DNA of 64,000 nt from Vibrio gigantis (lineage in GTDB: Bacteria > Pseudomonadota > Gammaproteobacteria > Enterobacterales > Vibrionaceae): the NCBI RefSeq assembly GCF_024347515.1, contig NZ_AP025492.1:1116001-1180000 (forward strand), read 5' to 3'. A program made the translations under genes and the position numbers. Of the stretch, positions 47,027 through 56,921 are shown in pieces. The number at the start of each line of letters is the position of its first letter. Positions within the stretch are counted from its first letter, which is position 1. A model generated the notes under the pieces. The model was not told where the DNA came from. It saw only the letters and a list, made by a program, of their open reading frames with translations, and did not search any database.

Positions 47027-47311
47027 ATGACTAAGTCTGAATTGATTGAAAGACTGTGCGCTGAGCAAACGCATCTTTCTGCAAAAGAAATTGAAGACGC
47101 TGTAAAAGACATTTTAGAGCATATGGCTTCAACACTAGAAAGTGGTGATCGAATCGAAATTCGCGGTTTTGGCAGCTTTTCTCTGCATTATCGTGAGCCT
47201 CGTGTTGGACGTAACCCAAAGACTGGTGACAAAGTAGAGTTAGAAGGTAAATACGTTCCTCACTTCAAACCAGGTAAAGAGCTGCGTGAACGAGTAAACT
47301 CAGGAATGTAG
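47027..47311 (+). CDS. ihfB: Integration host factor beta subunit
   Basis: A 94-residue DNA-bending protein, identical in length to E. coli IHF-beta. Motifs TKSELIERL, the beta-arm signature [20 protein letters not shown] and [17 protein letters not shown] are conserved. It pairs with IHF-alpha encoded elsewhere and acts in nucleoid structure, recombination and transcription. Sits after rpsA, as in E. coli. Confidence 0.97.
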   Translation: MTKSELIERLCAEQTHLSAKEIEDAVKDILEHMASTLESGDRIEIRGFGSFSLHYREPRVGRNPKTGDKVELEGKYVPHFKPGKELRERVNSGM

Positions 47312-47330
47312 CCTACTTATCGGAATTAAG

Positions 47331-47364
47331 AAAAGCGGCATACTATAATGTATGCCGCTTTTTT
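47331..47364 (+). terminator. Rho-independent terminator of ihfB
   Basis: A 13-bp stem AAAAGCGGCATAC / GTATGCCGCTTTT with loop TATAAT. Confidence 0.9.
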
Positions 47365-47440
47365 ATGACCATAATATGGTGGTCTGATTAGTAATTTTCC
47401 TGCATAATCGTACAGCTAACCAACCAATGAGTGATGAACT

Positions 47441-47713
47441 ATGAAAATTATAAAAATAGTCGCCGTTATCGCACTTTTCCTAATTGCACTGGCTTTAGGC
47501 TCTCAAAACCAAACAACTGTGAATTTCAACTATCTGCTAGCGCAAGGTGACTTCCAGCTATCAAGTTTATTAGGTGTTGTATTCGTTTCAGGCTTCGCCC
47601 TAGCTTGGTTAGTCTTTGGTAACATGCACATGCGGTCTCAGCTAAAAATTCATCGCTTGAAGAAGCAACTCAATAAGCAATCAAAGCAGGTCACTGCTGA
47701 TACTAAAGCTTAA
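47441..47713 (+). CDS. lapA: Lipopolysaccharide assembly protein A (DUF1049)
   Basis: A 90-residue inner-membrane protein with two transmembrane segments (about 4-22 and 42-62), the family motif GSQNQTTVNFNYLLAQGDF between them and a basic coiled C-terminal tail. In E. coli LapA works with LapB to control LpxC turnover and lipopolysaccharide assembly. lapB follows 12 bases later. Confidence 0.93.
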   Translation: MKIIKIVAVIALFLIALALGSQNQTTVNFNYLLAQGDFQLSSLLGVVFVSGFALAWLVFGNMHMRSQLKIHRLKKQLNKQSKQVTADTKA

Positions 47714-47725
47714 AGGCTATATTTG

Positions 47726-48901
47726 ATGTTAGAGTTACTGTTCTTACTTTTGCCCATTGCAGCTGCTTATGGCTGGTATATGGGGAATCGTAATGCTCAG
47801 CAAGAAAAACAAAAGCAATCACACCAGATCTCCCGTCAATACGTGACGGGTTTGAATCTATTACTGTCAGATCAATCTGACAAAGCGGTTGATCACTTCA
47901 TTGAGCTGCTTCAAGTAGACAATGAAACCATCGATACTCACTTGGCTTTGGGTAACTTGTTCCGATCAAGAGGCGAAGTCGACCGCGCTATTCGTATTCA
48001 CCAAAATCTTATCTCTCGTTCGGGGCTTACCCTCGATCAGAAAAACCTCGCACTGCAACAATTAGCAAAAGACTACATGGTCTCTGGCTTCCTTGATCGC
48101 GCCGAAAAAATCTTTGAACAACTTGTAGAAGAACCTGACCATAAAGAGGGGGCTCTGCAGCAGTTGGTTGCTATTTATCAGCAAACTCGAGAGTGGAACA
48201 AAGCTATCCATTACGGAAATATCCTCGTTAAGCTTGGTAAGAAGAAAATGAAGATGCGTGCGACAGTGGCGCATTTTTGGTGCGAGCTTGCGATGCTGGA
48301 GCAAGCTGATGGTAACCGATCTAAAGCACTTCAGCACTTCAAGAAGGCGCTGTCTGAAGATCCTAAATGTGTACGTGCAAGTATCGCTCTAGGTAAGTTC
48401 CATTTAGCGAACGAAGATTACCAAAAGACAATTGATTGCCTTGAATCGGTACTTGAGCAAGATATCGATTTTATTAGTGAGGTGCTGCCAACCCTTGCTG
48501 AGTGTTATCAGAAGCTTGGACAAGAAGCTCAATTGGTCGAGTTCCTCAAAGGGTGTATTCAGAAGAAAGCGGGCGTATCCGCTGAATTAATGCTCGCTCA
48601 GTTGGTTGCTCACCATGAAGATGTAGGCTCTGCTCAAGAGTTACTGACCAAGCAGCTTGTTAAGAATCCAACCATGAAAGGCTTCTATCGATTAATCGAT
48701 TATCACCTAGCAGAAGCAGAAGAAGGCCGAGCAAAAGACAGCTTAACCACACTTCAATCTATGGTTGGTGAACAGCTTAAGGTTAAGCCCCATTACCGTT
48801 GTCGTCAGTGTGGGTTCTCTACACACTCAATGTATTGGCATTGCCCTTCATGTAAGGGATGGGGGACGATCAAGCCTATTCGTGGGCTTGATGGTGAATA
48901 G
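47726..48901 (+). CDS. lapB: Lipopolysaccharide assembly protein B
   Basis: A 391-residue protein with one N-terminal membrane anchor (LELLFLLLPIAAAYGWYMG), about nine TPR repeats (AVDHFIELLQVDNETIDTHL, LGNLFRSRGEVDRAIRIHQN) and a C-terminal rubredoxin-like zinc site (CRQCGF, CPSCKGWG). It delivers LpxC to FtsH and is essential for balanced lipid A synthesis in E. coli. The ATG at 47726 aligns with E. coli LapB. Confidence 0.96.
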   Translation: MLELLFLLLPIAAAYGWYMGNRNAQQEKQKQSHQISRQYVTGLNLLLSDQSDKAVDHFIELLQVDNETIDTHLALGNLFRSRGEVDRAIRIHQNLISRSGLTLDQKNLALQQLAKDYMVSGFLDRAEKIFEQLVEEPDHKEGALQQLVAIYQQTREWNKAIHYGNILVKLGKKKMKMRATVAHFWCELAMLEQADGNRSKALQHFKKALSEDPKCVRASIALGKFHLANEDYQKTIDCLESVLEQDIDFISEVLPTLAECYQKLGQEAQLVEFLKGCIQKKAGVSAELMLAQLVAHHEDVGSAQELLTKQLVKNPTMKGFYRLIDYHLAEAEEGRAKDSLTTLQSMVGEQLKVKPHYRCRQCGFSTHSMYWHCPSCKGWGTIKPIRGLDGE

Positions 48902-48933
48902 ATTTGTGGTCATTTTAAGACCAAATTATTAAT

Positions 48934-48956
48934 TGCAGCTTTCGGGCTGCATTTTT
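48934..48956 (+). terminator. Rho-independent terminator of lapAB
   Basis: Stem TGCAGC / GCTGCA with a TTTCGG loop and T tail. Confidence 0.75.
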
Positions 48957-49025
48957 ATGACTGTTATTTATCACCTGCTTTGGTGATTGAAAAGTTTTAG
49001 AAAGTTAACTGCGTTAGGAGATGAA

Positions 49026-49736
49026 ATGAACGACCAAAAAATCATTGTAGCCTTGGATTATGACAATCAAGCGGATGCGTTAGCCTTTGTCGATCGTATT
49101 GACCCAGCATCTTGTCGCCTAAAAGTCGGCAAAGAGATGTTTACCCTGTTTGGCCCTGAGTTTGTTCGTGAATTACATAAGCGTGGTTTCTCAGTATTCT
49201 TAGATCTTAAATTCCACGATATCCCTAACACATGTTCGAAAGCAGTGCGTGCTGCTGCTGAACTTGGCGTATGGATGGTGAACGTACACGCAAGTGGTGG
49301 TGAACGTATGATGTCGGCTTCTCGCGAAATCTTAGAACCGTATGGTAAAGATCGTCCGCTGCTTATCGGGGTGACAGTACTAACTAGTATGGAGCAACAG
49401 GATCTGGCGGGCATTGGTCTTGATGTTGAGCCTCAGAAGCAGGTAATGCGTCTAGCTACCTTAACGAAGAATGCAGGGTTAGATGGTGTGGTATGTTCAG
49501 CGCAAGAAGCATCTTTGTTGAAAGGTAATCTTGGTCAGGAATTTAAGCTGGTGACACCAGGTATCCGTCCAGTGGGTGCTGAAGTCGGTGACCAAAAACG
49601 TATCATGACACCGACCAGAGCCATCCAATCGGGCTCCGACTATCTAGTTATTGGTCGCCCAATTACTCAGACTTCAGATCCTGCTGAAGTGTTAAATAAT
49701 ATTAATAATGAATTGTTACATATGAGTAGCAACTAA
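49026..49736 (+). CDS. pyrF: Orotidine-5'-phosphate decarboxylase
   Basis: A 236-residue TIM-barrel enzyme for the last step of UMP synthesis. Catalytic residues D11, K33 and the D60-x-K62-x-x-D65 motif ([10 protein letters not shown]) are in place, as is the C-terminal phosphate-binding [11 protein letters not shown]. The ATG at 49026 follows TAGGAG by 6 bases; an upstream in-frame start would add 13 residues not found in the family. Confidence 0.96.
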   Translation: MNDQKIIVALDYDNQADALAFVDRIDPASCRLKVGKEMFTLFGPEFVRELHKRGFSVFLDLKFHDIPNTCSKAVRAAAELGVWMVNVHASGGERMMSASREILEPYGKDRPLLIGVTVLTSMEQQDLAGIGLDVEPQKQVMRLATLTKNAGLDGVVCSAQEASLLKGNLGQEFKLVTPGIRPVGAEVGDQKRIMTPTRAIQSGSDYLVIGRPITQTSDPAEVLNNINNELLHMSSN

Positions 49737-50121
49737 TTATTCTGTTGGTGCATGGTTTTTACTGTTTAATAAATTTAGCAAACGTTTAAATTGTGCACCT
49801 TTTAGTGAAAATCACTGAAAATCTCATTTCCATAACTTTCCTTTCTAAAATATATGTTTATCAACATATTATTGTCGTTTCAAACTCAATTAACCTAATA
49901 ATGTTCTAAATAAACCGACGTATATTGTGGTTTTACAAAGGCTTTTTCCTAGCTTGGCTACAATAATATGAACTGAGTCGATAATTTGTAATGTTAATTA
50001 GATGTAAATATATAATTTATCATTATTATAAATTAGAGTTCACGGTAATGTTAACTCATAAAACCAGTGTGTAAGTTAGGAATAAAACCTACAGGATGTG
50101 GTTTAAATTTAATTAATTGGT
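49737..50121. other. AT-rich intergenic region before the peptide-transport cluster
   Basis: A 385-base, very AT-rich stretch. A small dyad ATATGTT-TATC-AACATAT is at 49852-49869, a possible operator. Several TATAAT-like hexamers occur, but none has a clear -35. No clear terminator for pyrF was found. The promoter of the ABC cluster must lie here, followed by a leader with a weak ribosome site. Confidence 0.5.
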
Positions 50122-51159
50122 ATGGAGTACTTCCAATTGTTAGCTTATATATTGAGACGATTATTGCTCATTGTCCCAACGTTTATAGGGATTACTATAT
50201 TAATATTCGCGATAACGCGATTCGTTCCGGGAGGACCTGTCGAGAGAATGCTCTCTAAGATGCATTCTGGAAGTGATAGTGCTGCAGTCGGTGTGGCAGG
50301 TAATAACTCTTCTCTGTCGGACGATCAAATAGCTGAACTTAATGCGTTCTATGGATTAGATAAACCTATATTAGAATCTTATGTTGATTGGTTATCTAAG
50401 ATCGTCGTATTAGATTTTGGTGAATCAACCCGCTATTACGAACCTGTTAGTGACATGATTGCGGAACGTTTACCAATTTCGTTGTTTTATGGAGGCATGA
50501 CATTTTTTATTAGTTATTTTATATCAATCCCGTTAGGTTATTTTAAAGCAATTAAACATGGTTCTGTTTTTGATTCCGCTTCGTCAATATTGATATTTAT
50601 TGGCTATGCGTTACCCGGTTATGTTGTCGGCGTGTTTTTAATTACCCTGTTTGCATATAACTTAGACTGGTTCCCAATGGGCGGTTTCGTGAGCGATGAT
50701 TTTGAAGACTATGAAAATTGGGTCGAGCAAGCAAAAGACATCATGTGGCATGCCGTCCTTCCTTTGATTTGTTACCTGATTGGTGATTTCGCAACCCTTA
50801 CAATGACGATGAAAAACAATCTAATGGAGAATATTTCAGCGGATTATATTCGCACCGCGATTGCTAAAGGCCTACCATTTAAACAAGCAGTGAAGAAGCA
50901 CGCACTACAAAATAGCCTTATTCCGATTGCGAGTCATTTTGGTAACTCACTGCTGTTTTTTATGTCAGGTTCATTTTTGATTGAAGTGATTTTTAATATT
51001 GATGGTATTGGTTTGCTTGGTTACGAATCCATTATTGAACGTGATTATCCGGTTGTGATGGGTATCGTTGCTATTAATGCAGCAATGTTGATGATTGGTA
51101 ATATTTTGTCTGATTTGTGTGTTGCAGCTGTCGATCCGAGAGTGAGGTTTGGCGCATGA
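50122..51159 (+). CDS. Peptide ABC transporter permease, YejB/OppB type
   Basis: A 345-residue inner-membrane protein with six transmembrane helices and the Opp/Dpp permease signature. The start LLAYILRRLLLIVPTFIGIT and FVPGGPVERML match YejB, and the conserved loop ADYIRTAIAKGLPFKQAVKK (EAA motif) contacts the ATPase. It forms a channel with the next permease. The stop overlaps the next gene's ATG (ATGA). First gene of a five-gene importer. Confidence 0.9.
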   Translation: MEYFQLLAYILRRLLLIVPTFIGITILIFAITRFVPGGPVERMLSKMHSGSDSAAVGVAGNNSSLSDDQIAELNAFYGLDKPILESYVDWLSKIVVLDFGESTRYYEPVSDMIAERLPISLFYGGMTFFISYFISIPLGYFKAIKHGSVFDSASSILIFIGYALPGYVVGVFLITLFAYNLDWFPMGGFVSDDFEDYENWVEQAKDIMWHAVLPLICYLIGDFATLTMTMKNNLMENISADYIRTAIAKGLPFKQAVKKHALQNSLIPIASHFGNSLLFFMSGSFLIEVIFNIDGIGLLGYESIIERDYPVVMGIVAINAAMLMIGNILSDLCVAAVDPRVRFGA

Positions 51160-52199
51160 TTAAGTTAACCCCACTAACTCAAAAAAAGATCAAACATTTC
51201 AAAGAGGTTAAACGTGGTTATTGGTCTTTCGTGATATTGAGTTCACTGCTGGTAATGTCACTTTTCGCAGAGGTGTTGGTCAACAGTAAGGCTTTATTGG
51301 TGAGTTATCAAGGCCAGTGGTCTTTTCCTGTCTTCTCAGATGTGAGGCCGGGTACTGACTTTGGTCAAGGTTATTTAAGTGAAGCGGACTACAGGCAGCT
51401 ACAGCATAACTTTGAACAGGCAAACCAAGGTAACTTTGTCATCATGCCATTTGTGCCGTGGAACCCTTACGAACAGGACTTCTCTGGTGACTTTCCTCCT
51501 CTCGCGCCCAGTATTGAAAGTAAGCACTATTTAGGTACCGATTCTATAGGTCGCGATATTCTCGCCCGTTTGGTTTACGGTTTTCGAATTGCGATGGGAT
51601 TTGCGTTGATGACCATGGCGATTTCATACGCTATCGGCACTGTAGTTGGTTGTTGTATGGGCTTTTTCGGAGGTAAGTTTGATCTCTTTGTTCAACGGCT
51701 GATAGAAATTTGGTCGATGGTGCCATTTCTGTACGTGATCATGATTTTAGTTTCGATAACCCAACCGACATTTACGCTTTTTGTGGCCATTAACGTCTTG
51801 TTTGGTTGGATGGGGATCACTTGGTATATGCGAACAATGACCTATAAAGAATCCGCTCGTGAGTACGTTATGGCAGCCAGAGCGCTTGGTGCATCGACTG
51901 CTCGGATATTGATTAACCATATATTGCCTAACACTATGGTTATGATTGTGACCTTAGCACCATTTACTATTGCAGCGAATATCACTGCACTAACAGCGTT
52001 AGACTACTTAGGGCTAGGGTTGATGCCGCCGACACCAAGTTGGGGCGAATTATTACAACAAGGAAAATCTAACTTAGATGCACCATGGATAGTGGTTTCA
52101 GTGGTTGCTTCTATTGTTTCAGTATTGGTAATGGTGACCTTTATTGGAGAAGCGATACGCTCGGCATTTGATCCAAAGAAATTCACTCGTTACGTCTAA
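51156..52199 (+). CDS. Peptide ABC transporter permease, YejE/OppC type
   Basis: A 347-residue permease. It has an N-terminal membrane segment, then an insertion of about 90 residues in the periplasm (SYQGQWSFPVFSDVRPGTDF, FPPLAPSIESKHYLGTDSIG) that is characteristic of YejE, then five helices with EAA loop EYVMAARALGASTARILINH. The ATG at 51156 overlaps the previous stop. The YejE-type insertion points to the microcin C/peptide group of importers within the Opp superfamily. Confidence 0.9.
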   Translation: MIKLTPLTQKKIKHFKEVKRGYWSFVILSSLLVMSLFAEVLVNSKALLVSYQGQWSFPVFSDVRPGTDFGQGYLSEADYRQLQHNFEQANQGNFVIMPFVPWNPYEQDFSGDFPPLAPSIESKHYLGTDSIGRDILARLVYGFRIAMGFALMTMAISYAIGTVVGCCMGFFGGKFDLFVQRLIEIWSMVPFLYVIMILVSITQPTFTLFVAINVLFGWMGITWYMRTMTYKESAREYVMAARALGASTARILINHILPNTMVMIVTLAPFTIAANITALTALDYLGLGLMPPTPSWGELLQQGKSNLDAPWIVVSVVASIVSVLVMVTFIGEAIRSAFDPKKFTRYV

Positions 52200-52254
52200 G
52201 CTCAGGACGAGAATTCAAACATTTACAGGAAGTATCCAGTTACAGGATGTAATT

Positions 52255-54093
52255 ATGAATAGAACACTCTCAATTTATATCGCAGCATTGCTCAGTGGTA
52301 CATCAGGATTAGTTCATGCCTCGACGCTACCGCAAAACCTTGAATGGTTGTCAAACAACAGTGAGCCTTTGTTTGCATCACAAGAAGCGGTGCGCGGCGG
52401 GACACTGCGCACCTTTATGGCGAGTTTTCCTCAAACACTGAGAAGTGTTGGCCCTGATGCAAATTCAGGTTTACGGCACTACTTTATGGATGGATCGCCG
52501 AAACTGGCTCAGCGCCATCCGAATACCGGAAAGTGGATCCCGCAACTTGCAACTGATTGGGCATTTGATGAGGACAACAGAACTCTCTATTTCAAACTTG
52601 ACCCTAAAGCGACTTGGTCTGATGGCGAGAAGATCACCGCTGATGACTACTTGTTCATGCTGAAATATTACCGCTCTAAGGATATTGTCGATCCTTGGTA
52701 TAACGACTTCTTTTCTAACTCTATTCTTAATATTACGAAGATTGATGATTACACCATTGCTGTTGAAACGGCGGTAAAACAGAGCCGAGATGCTCTAATG
52801 GTATTGATTAACATGCCAAGCAACGGTTTCCAGCCAAGACCAAAGCATTTCTTTAAAGGTGGTAAGGATGCTAACGGTGATGGGATGGTTGATAACTTTG
52901 TGCGCAAATATAACTTTAAGAGTGAGCCAACAGCAGGCCCTTACTATCTCGATAAGGTGAAAAAAGGTAAAAGCGTGACCTTTAAACATGTCGGAGAACA
53001 GTGGTGGGGCTATTCAAATCGTTATTATCAAAACCGTTATAACGTGGACAAAGTGCGCATCACGGTAATTCGGGATTTTGATATTGCACTCAAGCACTTC
53101 GAGAAAGGCAAACTCGACTATTTCGATCTGGTTCTGCCGGAATACTGGCATGGAAAGTCTGACTCTCAAGGCTTCGAAGATGGATACATTCAAAAATTCT
53201 GGGGCTTTAATCAAACTACACAAGGCGCGGGTGGCTTGTGGATGAACACTGCCCAACCGTTACTGGATGATGTCAACCTACGAAAGGGAATTATGCATGC
53301 GACCGACTACGATGGCATGATTAAGAATATTATGCGCGGTGACTACACACGCAAGCCCCACGGGCTTGGGTTTGGTCATGGAGAGTACGATAACCCTGAC
53401 AATAAAGCGCCTAAGTTTGATCCTCAATTGGCCGCTGAGCACTTTGAAAAAGCTGGCTTCGACACCATTGGCCCTGATGGCATACGTGTTAATCAACAAG
53501 GTCAAACACTCTCTTTAGCTATTACTTATGGCTACAACGCGTGGACACCAAGAATTGCGTTCCTAAGAGAGCAAGCGAAGTTAGCTGGATTGGACTTCAC
53601 TCTTAACTTGGTCGATGGTTCCTCGGCATTTAAGTACATCCTAGAGAAAAAACATCAGCTGGCATTTCTAAATATGGGCTCAGGTGAAATCCCATCGTAT
53701 TGGGAGTATCTTCACTCAGATAACGCTAACAAACCACAAACTAACGCACACACTAATTACAGTAGCCCGGAGTTGGATAAGCTAATCGAGGCTTATGATG
53801 CTGAATTTGATCAGCATAAACGTTATCAGTTGTCCTACCAAATTCAGAGTTACGTGACTGAAGCGAACATCATTGTTCCGGGTTACATGGTGCCATATTC
53901 ACGTGCAGCGCATTGGCGTTGGGTGCAGTACCCTGAGAATCCGATGACTAAGCAAACTGAATCAATCTTTCACCCAATGGATATAGGTAATTTCTGGATT
54001 GATGGAGACGTAAAAAAGGAGACGAAAAATGCCATTAAATCGGACAAAACGTATCCTTCTGTCTCATTTGTTGATGATCGTTTTAAGTTGTAA
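52255..54093 (+). CDS. Periplasmic peptide-binding protein, YejA type
   Basis: A 612-residue SBP_bac_5 (cluster C) binding protein with signal peptide (MNRTLSIYIAALLSGTSGLV, cleavage after HA). Family segments EAVRGGTLRTFMASFPQTLR, DEDNRTLYFKLDPKATWSDG and TAGPYYLDKVKKGKSVTFKH are visible. ATG at 52255 follows AGGATG. YejA-type proteins bind oligopeptides and, in some species, peptide antibiotics or muropeptides. It lies between the permeases and the ATPases, unlike the E. coli order in which yejA is first. Confidence 0.9.
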   Translation: MNRTLSIYIAALLSGTSGLVHASTLPQNLEWLSNNSEPLFASQEAVRGGTLRTFMASFPQTLRSVGPDANSGLRHYFMDGSPKLAQRHPNTGKWIPQLATDWAFDEDNRTLYFKLDPKATWSDGEKITADDYLFMLKYYRSKDIVDPWYNDFFSNSILNITKIDDYTIAVETAVKQSRDALMVLINMPSNGFQPRPKHFFKGGKDANGDGMVDNFVRKYNFKSEPTAGPYYLDKVKKGKSVTFKHVGEQWWGYSNRYYQNRYNVDKVRITVIRDFDIALKHFEKGKLDYFDLVLPEYWHGKSDSQGFEDGYIQKFWGFNQTTQGAGGLWMNTAQPLLDDVNLRKGIMHATDYDGMIKNIMRGDYTRKPHGLGFGHGEYDNPDNKAPKFDPQLAAEHFEKAGFDTIGPDGIRVNQQGQTLSLAITYGYNAWTPRIAFLREQAKLAGLDFTLNLVDGSSAFKYILEKKHQLAFLNMGSGEIPSYWEYLHSDNANKPQTNAHTNYSSPELDKLIEAYDAEFDQHKRYQLSYQIQSYVTEANIIVPGYMVPYSRAAHWRWVQYPENPMTKQTESIFHPMDIGNFWIDGDVKKETKNAIKSDKTYPSVSFVDDRFKL

Positions 54094-54107
54094 GTAGAGC
54101 GTTTTAT

Positions 54108-55004
54108 ATGAGTGAAGATAAGAGAAAAGTGGGGATACAACAGGGTGACAACATTCTTGAAGTCAAGGATCTTGAAGTCTCGTTCTCTACTGATAGTGGC
54201 GTTGTACAGGTGTTACACGGTGTCAGTTTTAAGGTAAAGCGTGGAACAACTTTAGGTTTAGTCGGGGAGTCTGGTTGCGGTAAAAGTGTTACATCTATGT
54301 CGATTATGGGGCTTTTACCTAAACCTTATGGCGAAGTCACTCGTGGGCAGATCTTGTATGAGGGGCGAGATCTGACTCAGCTGGATCCTAAGTCTATGTA
54401 TGAGATGCGTGGAAACTCTATTTCGATCATCTTTCAAGACCCAATGACAGCTTTAAACCCTGTCCATACAGTCGGTAAGCAGTTAACGGAGGTGCTGGCC
54501 TTACATCGCCCTGAGCTGAAAAAATCGGATAGACGACACTATGCATTAGAGATGTTGGAAAAGGTCAAAATACCCATGCCAGAGAAGCGTATTGATGACT
54601 ATCCGCATAACTTGTCTGGTGGCATGAGACAGCGTGTGATGATTGCAATGGCTCTGGCTTGTAAGCCTGATGTGTTGATATGTGATGAGCCGACAACCGC
54701 ATTGGATGTGACCGTTCAAGCATCGATCTTAGAACTAATGTATGAACTCCAGCAGGAGACAGGAATGGCAATGCTGTTTATTACTCATGATCTGGGGGTG
54801 GTTGCCGAGGTGTGTGATGAGGTTGCAGTTATGTATGGTGGGCGAATCGTAGAGCAAGCAGATGTCTTCGAGTTATTTGACCATCCACAACACCCTTATA
54901 CCAAGCGATTACTTGGATTGATGCCTAATTTAGAGAGTGCCCCAAAGCAGATGATAGATATTCAGCCTATTGATACATCGGAATTCCCTGAGTTTCGAGG
55001 TTAG
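54108..55004 (+). CDS. Peptide ABC transporter ATPase, OppD-like
   Basis: A 298-residue ABC ATPase with Walker A GESGCGKS (about residues 50-57), signature [20 protein letters not shown], Walker [16 protein letters not shown] and the C-terminal oligopeptide-transporter extension ([15 protein letters not shown]). In E. coli YejF the two ATPase halves are fused; here they are separate genes. Starts 14 bases after the binding-protein gene. Confidence 0.92.
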   Translation: MSEDKRKVGIQQGDNILEVKDLEVSFSTDSGVVQVLHGVSFKVKRGTTLGLVGESGCGKSVTSMSIMGLLPKPYGEVTRGQILYEGRDLTQLDPKSMYEMRGNSISIIFQDPMTALNPVHTVGKQLTEVLALHRPELKKSDRRHYALEMLEKVKIPMPEKRIDDYPHNLSGGMRQRVMIAMALACKPDVLICDEPTTALDVTVQASILELMYELQQETGMAMLFITHDLGVVAEVCDEVAVMYGGRIVEQADVFELFDHPQHPYTKRLLGLMPNLESAPKQMIDIQPIDTSEFPEFRG

Positions 55005-55008
55005 AGCA

Positions 55009-55824
55009 ATGACAGAAGTACTTAGGATAGAAAACATAACTCAGCATTTCATTTCGGGTAAACGATTGTTCTCAAAAGGGTATGTAATCAAAGCCGTCGA
55101 CGGAGTGTCTCTTTCTCTTAACCGAGGTGAAACGCTGGGGTTAGTCGGTGAATCCGGTTGTGGAAAAAGTACGTTAGGGCGAACTATCTTAAAACTGTTT
55201 GAACCAACGTCAGGACGAATCTTTTTTGAAGGGAAAGACATTACCAAGTTGTCGACAAAAGAGATGCGACCACTGCGTAAAGACATGCAGATTGTGTTTC
55301 AAGATCCTATGGAGTCTCTCAATCAGAGACACACCATAGGTATGATTCTGGAAGAGCCCTATATCATTCACAAAGTTGGCAATTCTGCTGAACGTAAGCG
55401 ATGGGTATTAGAGCTACTCGATAAAGTCGGGCTACCTCGTGAGTCTGTTGAACGTTATCCTCATGAGTTTTCCGGTGGTCAGCGACAGCGAATAGGTATC
55501 GCTCGAGCAATAGCCCTTAAACCCAAGTTACTTATTTGTGATGAATCCGTGTCTGCGCTGGACGTATCGGTTCAAGCTCAAATCATTAACTTATTGCTCG
55601 GGCTACAAAAGGAGATGAACCTCGCTATTATTTTTATCTCTCATGACTTGTCTGTGGTTAAACAGGTATCAGACGATGTCGCTGTGATGTATTTTGGAAA
55701 AATCGTGGAATACGGCTCTGCAATGGAGTTGTATAACAATCCGAAAAATGAATATACACAAAATCTACTATCAGCAATACCAATTACACACCCTAAGAAT
55801 AGAAAGCGTAATAAGAAGTCTTAG
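55009..55824 (+). CDS. Peptide ABC transporter ATPase, OppF-like
   Basis: A 271-residue ABC ATPase with Walker [17 protein letters not shown], signature [15 protein letters not shown] and Walker B LLICDESVSALDVSVQ. It pairs with the preceding ATPase. The ATG at 55009 is 4 bases after the previous stop, with GAGG in front; an upstream in-frame start would overlap that gene. End of the importer operon; no hairpin terminator follows. Confidence 0.92.
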   Translation: MTEVLRIENITQHFISGKRLFSKGYVIKAVDGVSLSLNRGETLGLVGESGCGKSTLGRTILKLFEPTSGRIFFEGKDITKLSTKEMRPLRKDMQIVFQDPMESLNQRHTIGMILEEPYIIHKVGNSAERKRWVLELLDKVGLPRESVERYPHEFSGGQRQRIGIARAIALKPKLLICDESVSALDVSVQAQIINLLLGLQKEMNLAIIFISHDLSVVKQVSDDVAVMYFGKIVEYGSAMELYNNPKNEYTQNLLSAIPITHPKNRKRNKKS

Positions 55825-56020
55825 AAAAAATACAAAACTGTACAAAATAATACAAAGAATATTTGTAAGTTAAATGTAAAGTAATTTGGCGACAAGGGTT
55901 TGTTGCTAAAAGGCCTATCAATATTTAGTGAAGATATTGAGGTATTCGTTCACCTAAAATTCGATGGGCTATTTAAATAAAGTTCAGTAATTGAACTTAC
56001 ATTCATGGAAGTTAAAAAGT

Positions 56021-56893
56021 ATGCAGAACACAATAAAGTGGAAGGTGAAGCCGATCGCAATATTATTAAGCACGATGTTTACTTTTTCTGTTTATTCAGA
56101 AGAAGACACTCGTGTTGATAATATTAGTGATGCAGTTGAATCCACACAAAATGACAGAGGTGCATCTTGTATAACTTGTAATATCAGCGGGTCCGTTACT
56201 GCTGGTTATTCTACGAATATATACAATAAAGATGACTATCGTGCTGATAGAAGCTTCTCATGGAATGGCACACTGAAATATAAGCTTTCTGAAAATATGA
56301 AAACGTATATATCTTCGGGTGGTTACCGAGCATTAGATGATGAGGTAGGGACATTTGCTACCGATTCTGTAATAGGGCTCAGTTACTCGAAATTATATGA
56401 ATTCGGTGAAAGTGGAAAAGTAAGTGCAAGTGGGCAGTTTACTATTCCCACATCTGAAGCGTCTCGTAATGACAAATTACAAACCGCATTTAGATTGGCT
56501 ATTCCCGTTAGCTTCGATCATTGGGGGGTAAGCTTTACGATTAGCCCTCGAGTTAGAAAGAATTTCCATCAGTATGAGACCTACGGCGGTAAATCATTAA
56601 CAGAGTGGACCTATTCATTGTTTACCGGTGCTAGTTACAGTTGGGAAAAACTAACTATCGGTATTGATGCCTTGGGCGGAAATACGATCAGTTATAAAGG
56701 GACAAGGCGTGACTCCGTCGACTACGGTGGCTCTGTTTATGGGGCATATGACTTTGCAGAAAATTGGTCATTTGCACTAACTGCCGCAACGTCAGGTGCA
56801 TATGCAGATGCAGAGCGAGGCACGTTAGGCAACATCGATCTTTTCGATGCTGACAAAGCTTCTTATACAGCAGAAATAACATTTTCATTCTAG
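56021..56893 (+). CDS. Outer-membrane beta-barrel protein of unknown function
   Basis: A 290-residue protein with signal peptide (MQNTIKWKVKPIAILLSTMF, cleavage after VYS). A C50-I-T-C53 pair sits at the start of the mature chain, then alternating beta strands follow (GSVTAGYSTNIYNKDDYRAD, SWNGTLKYKLSENMKTYISS) ending in TAEITFSF, with the C-terminal Phe of outer-membrane barrels. I do not recognise a family; size fits a 10-12-strand barrel. It is 28 bases before the metzincin gene and probably co-transcribed with it, suggesting a partner role (peptide pore or protease anchor). Confidence 0.72.
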   Translation: MQNTIKWKVKPIAILLSTMFTFSVYSEEDTRVDNISDAVESTQNDRGASCITCNISGSVTAGYSTNIYNKDDYRADRSFSWNGTLKYKLSENMKTYISSGGYRALDDEVGTFATDSVIGLSYSKLYEFGESGKVSASGQFTIPTSEASRNDKLQTAFRLAIPVSFDHWGVSFTISPRVRKNFHQYETYGGKSLTEWTYSLFTGASYSWEKLTIGIDALGGNTISYKGTRRDSVDYGGSVYGAYDFAENWSFALTAATSGAYADAERGTLGNIDLFDADKASYTAEITFSF

Positions 56894-56921
56894 GGAAATT
56901 AAAATAATAAAAGGATTCAAT

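Noticed and set aside
55825..56020. Three TACAAA-like units considered as a regulatory repeat
   Set aside because: The units are short and AT-rich, irregularly spaced, and not distinguishable from chance.
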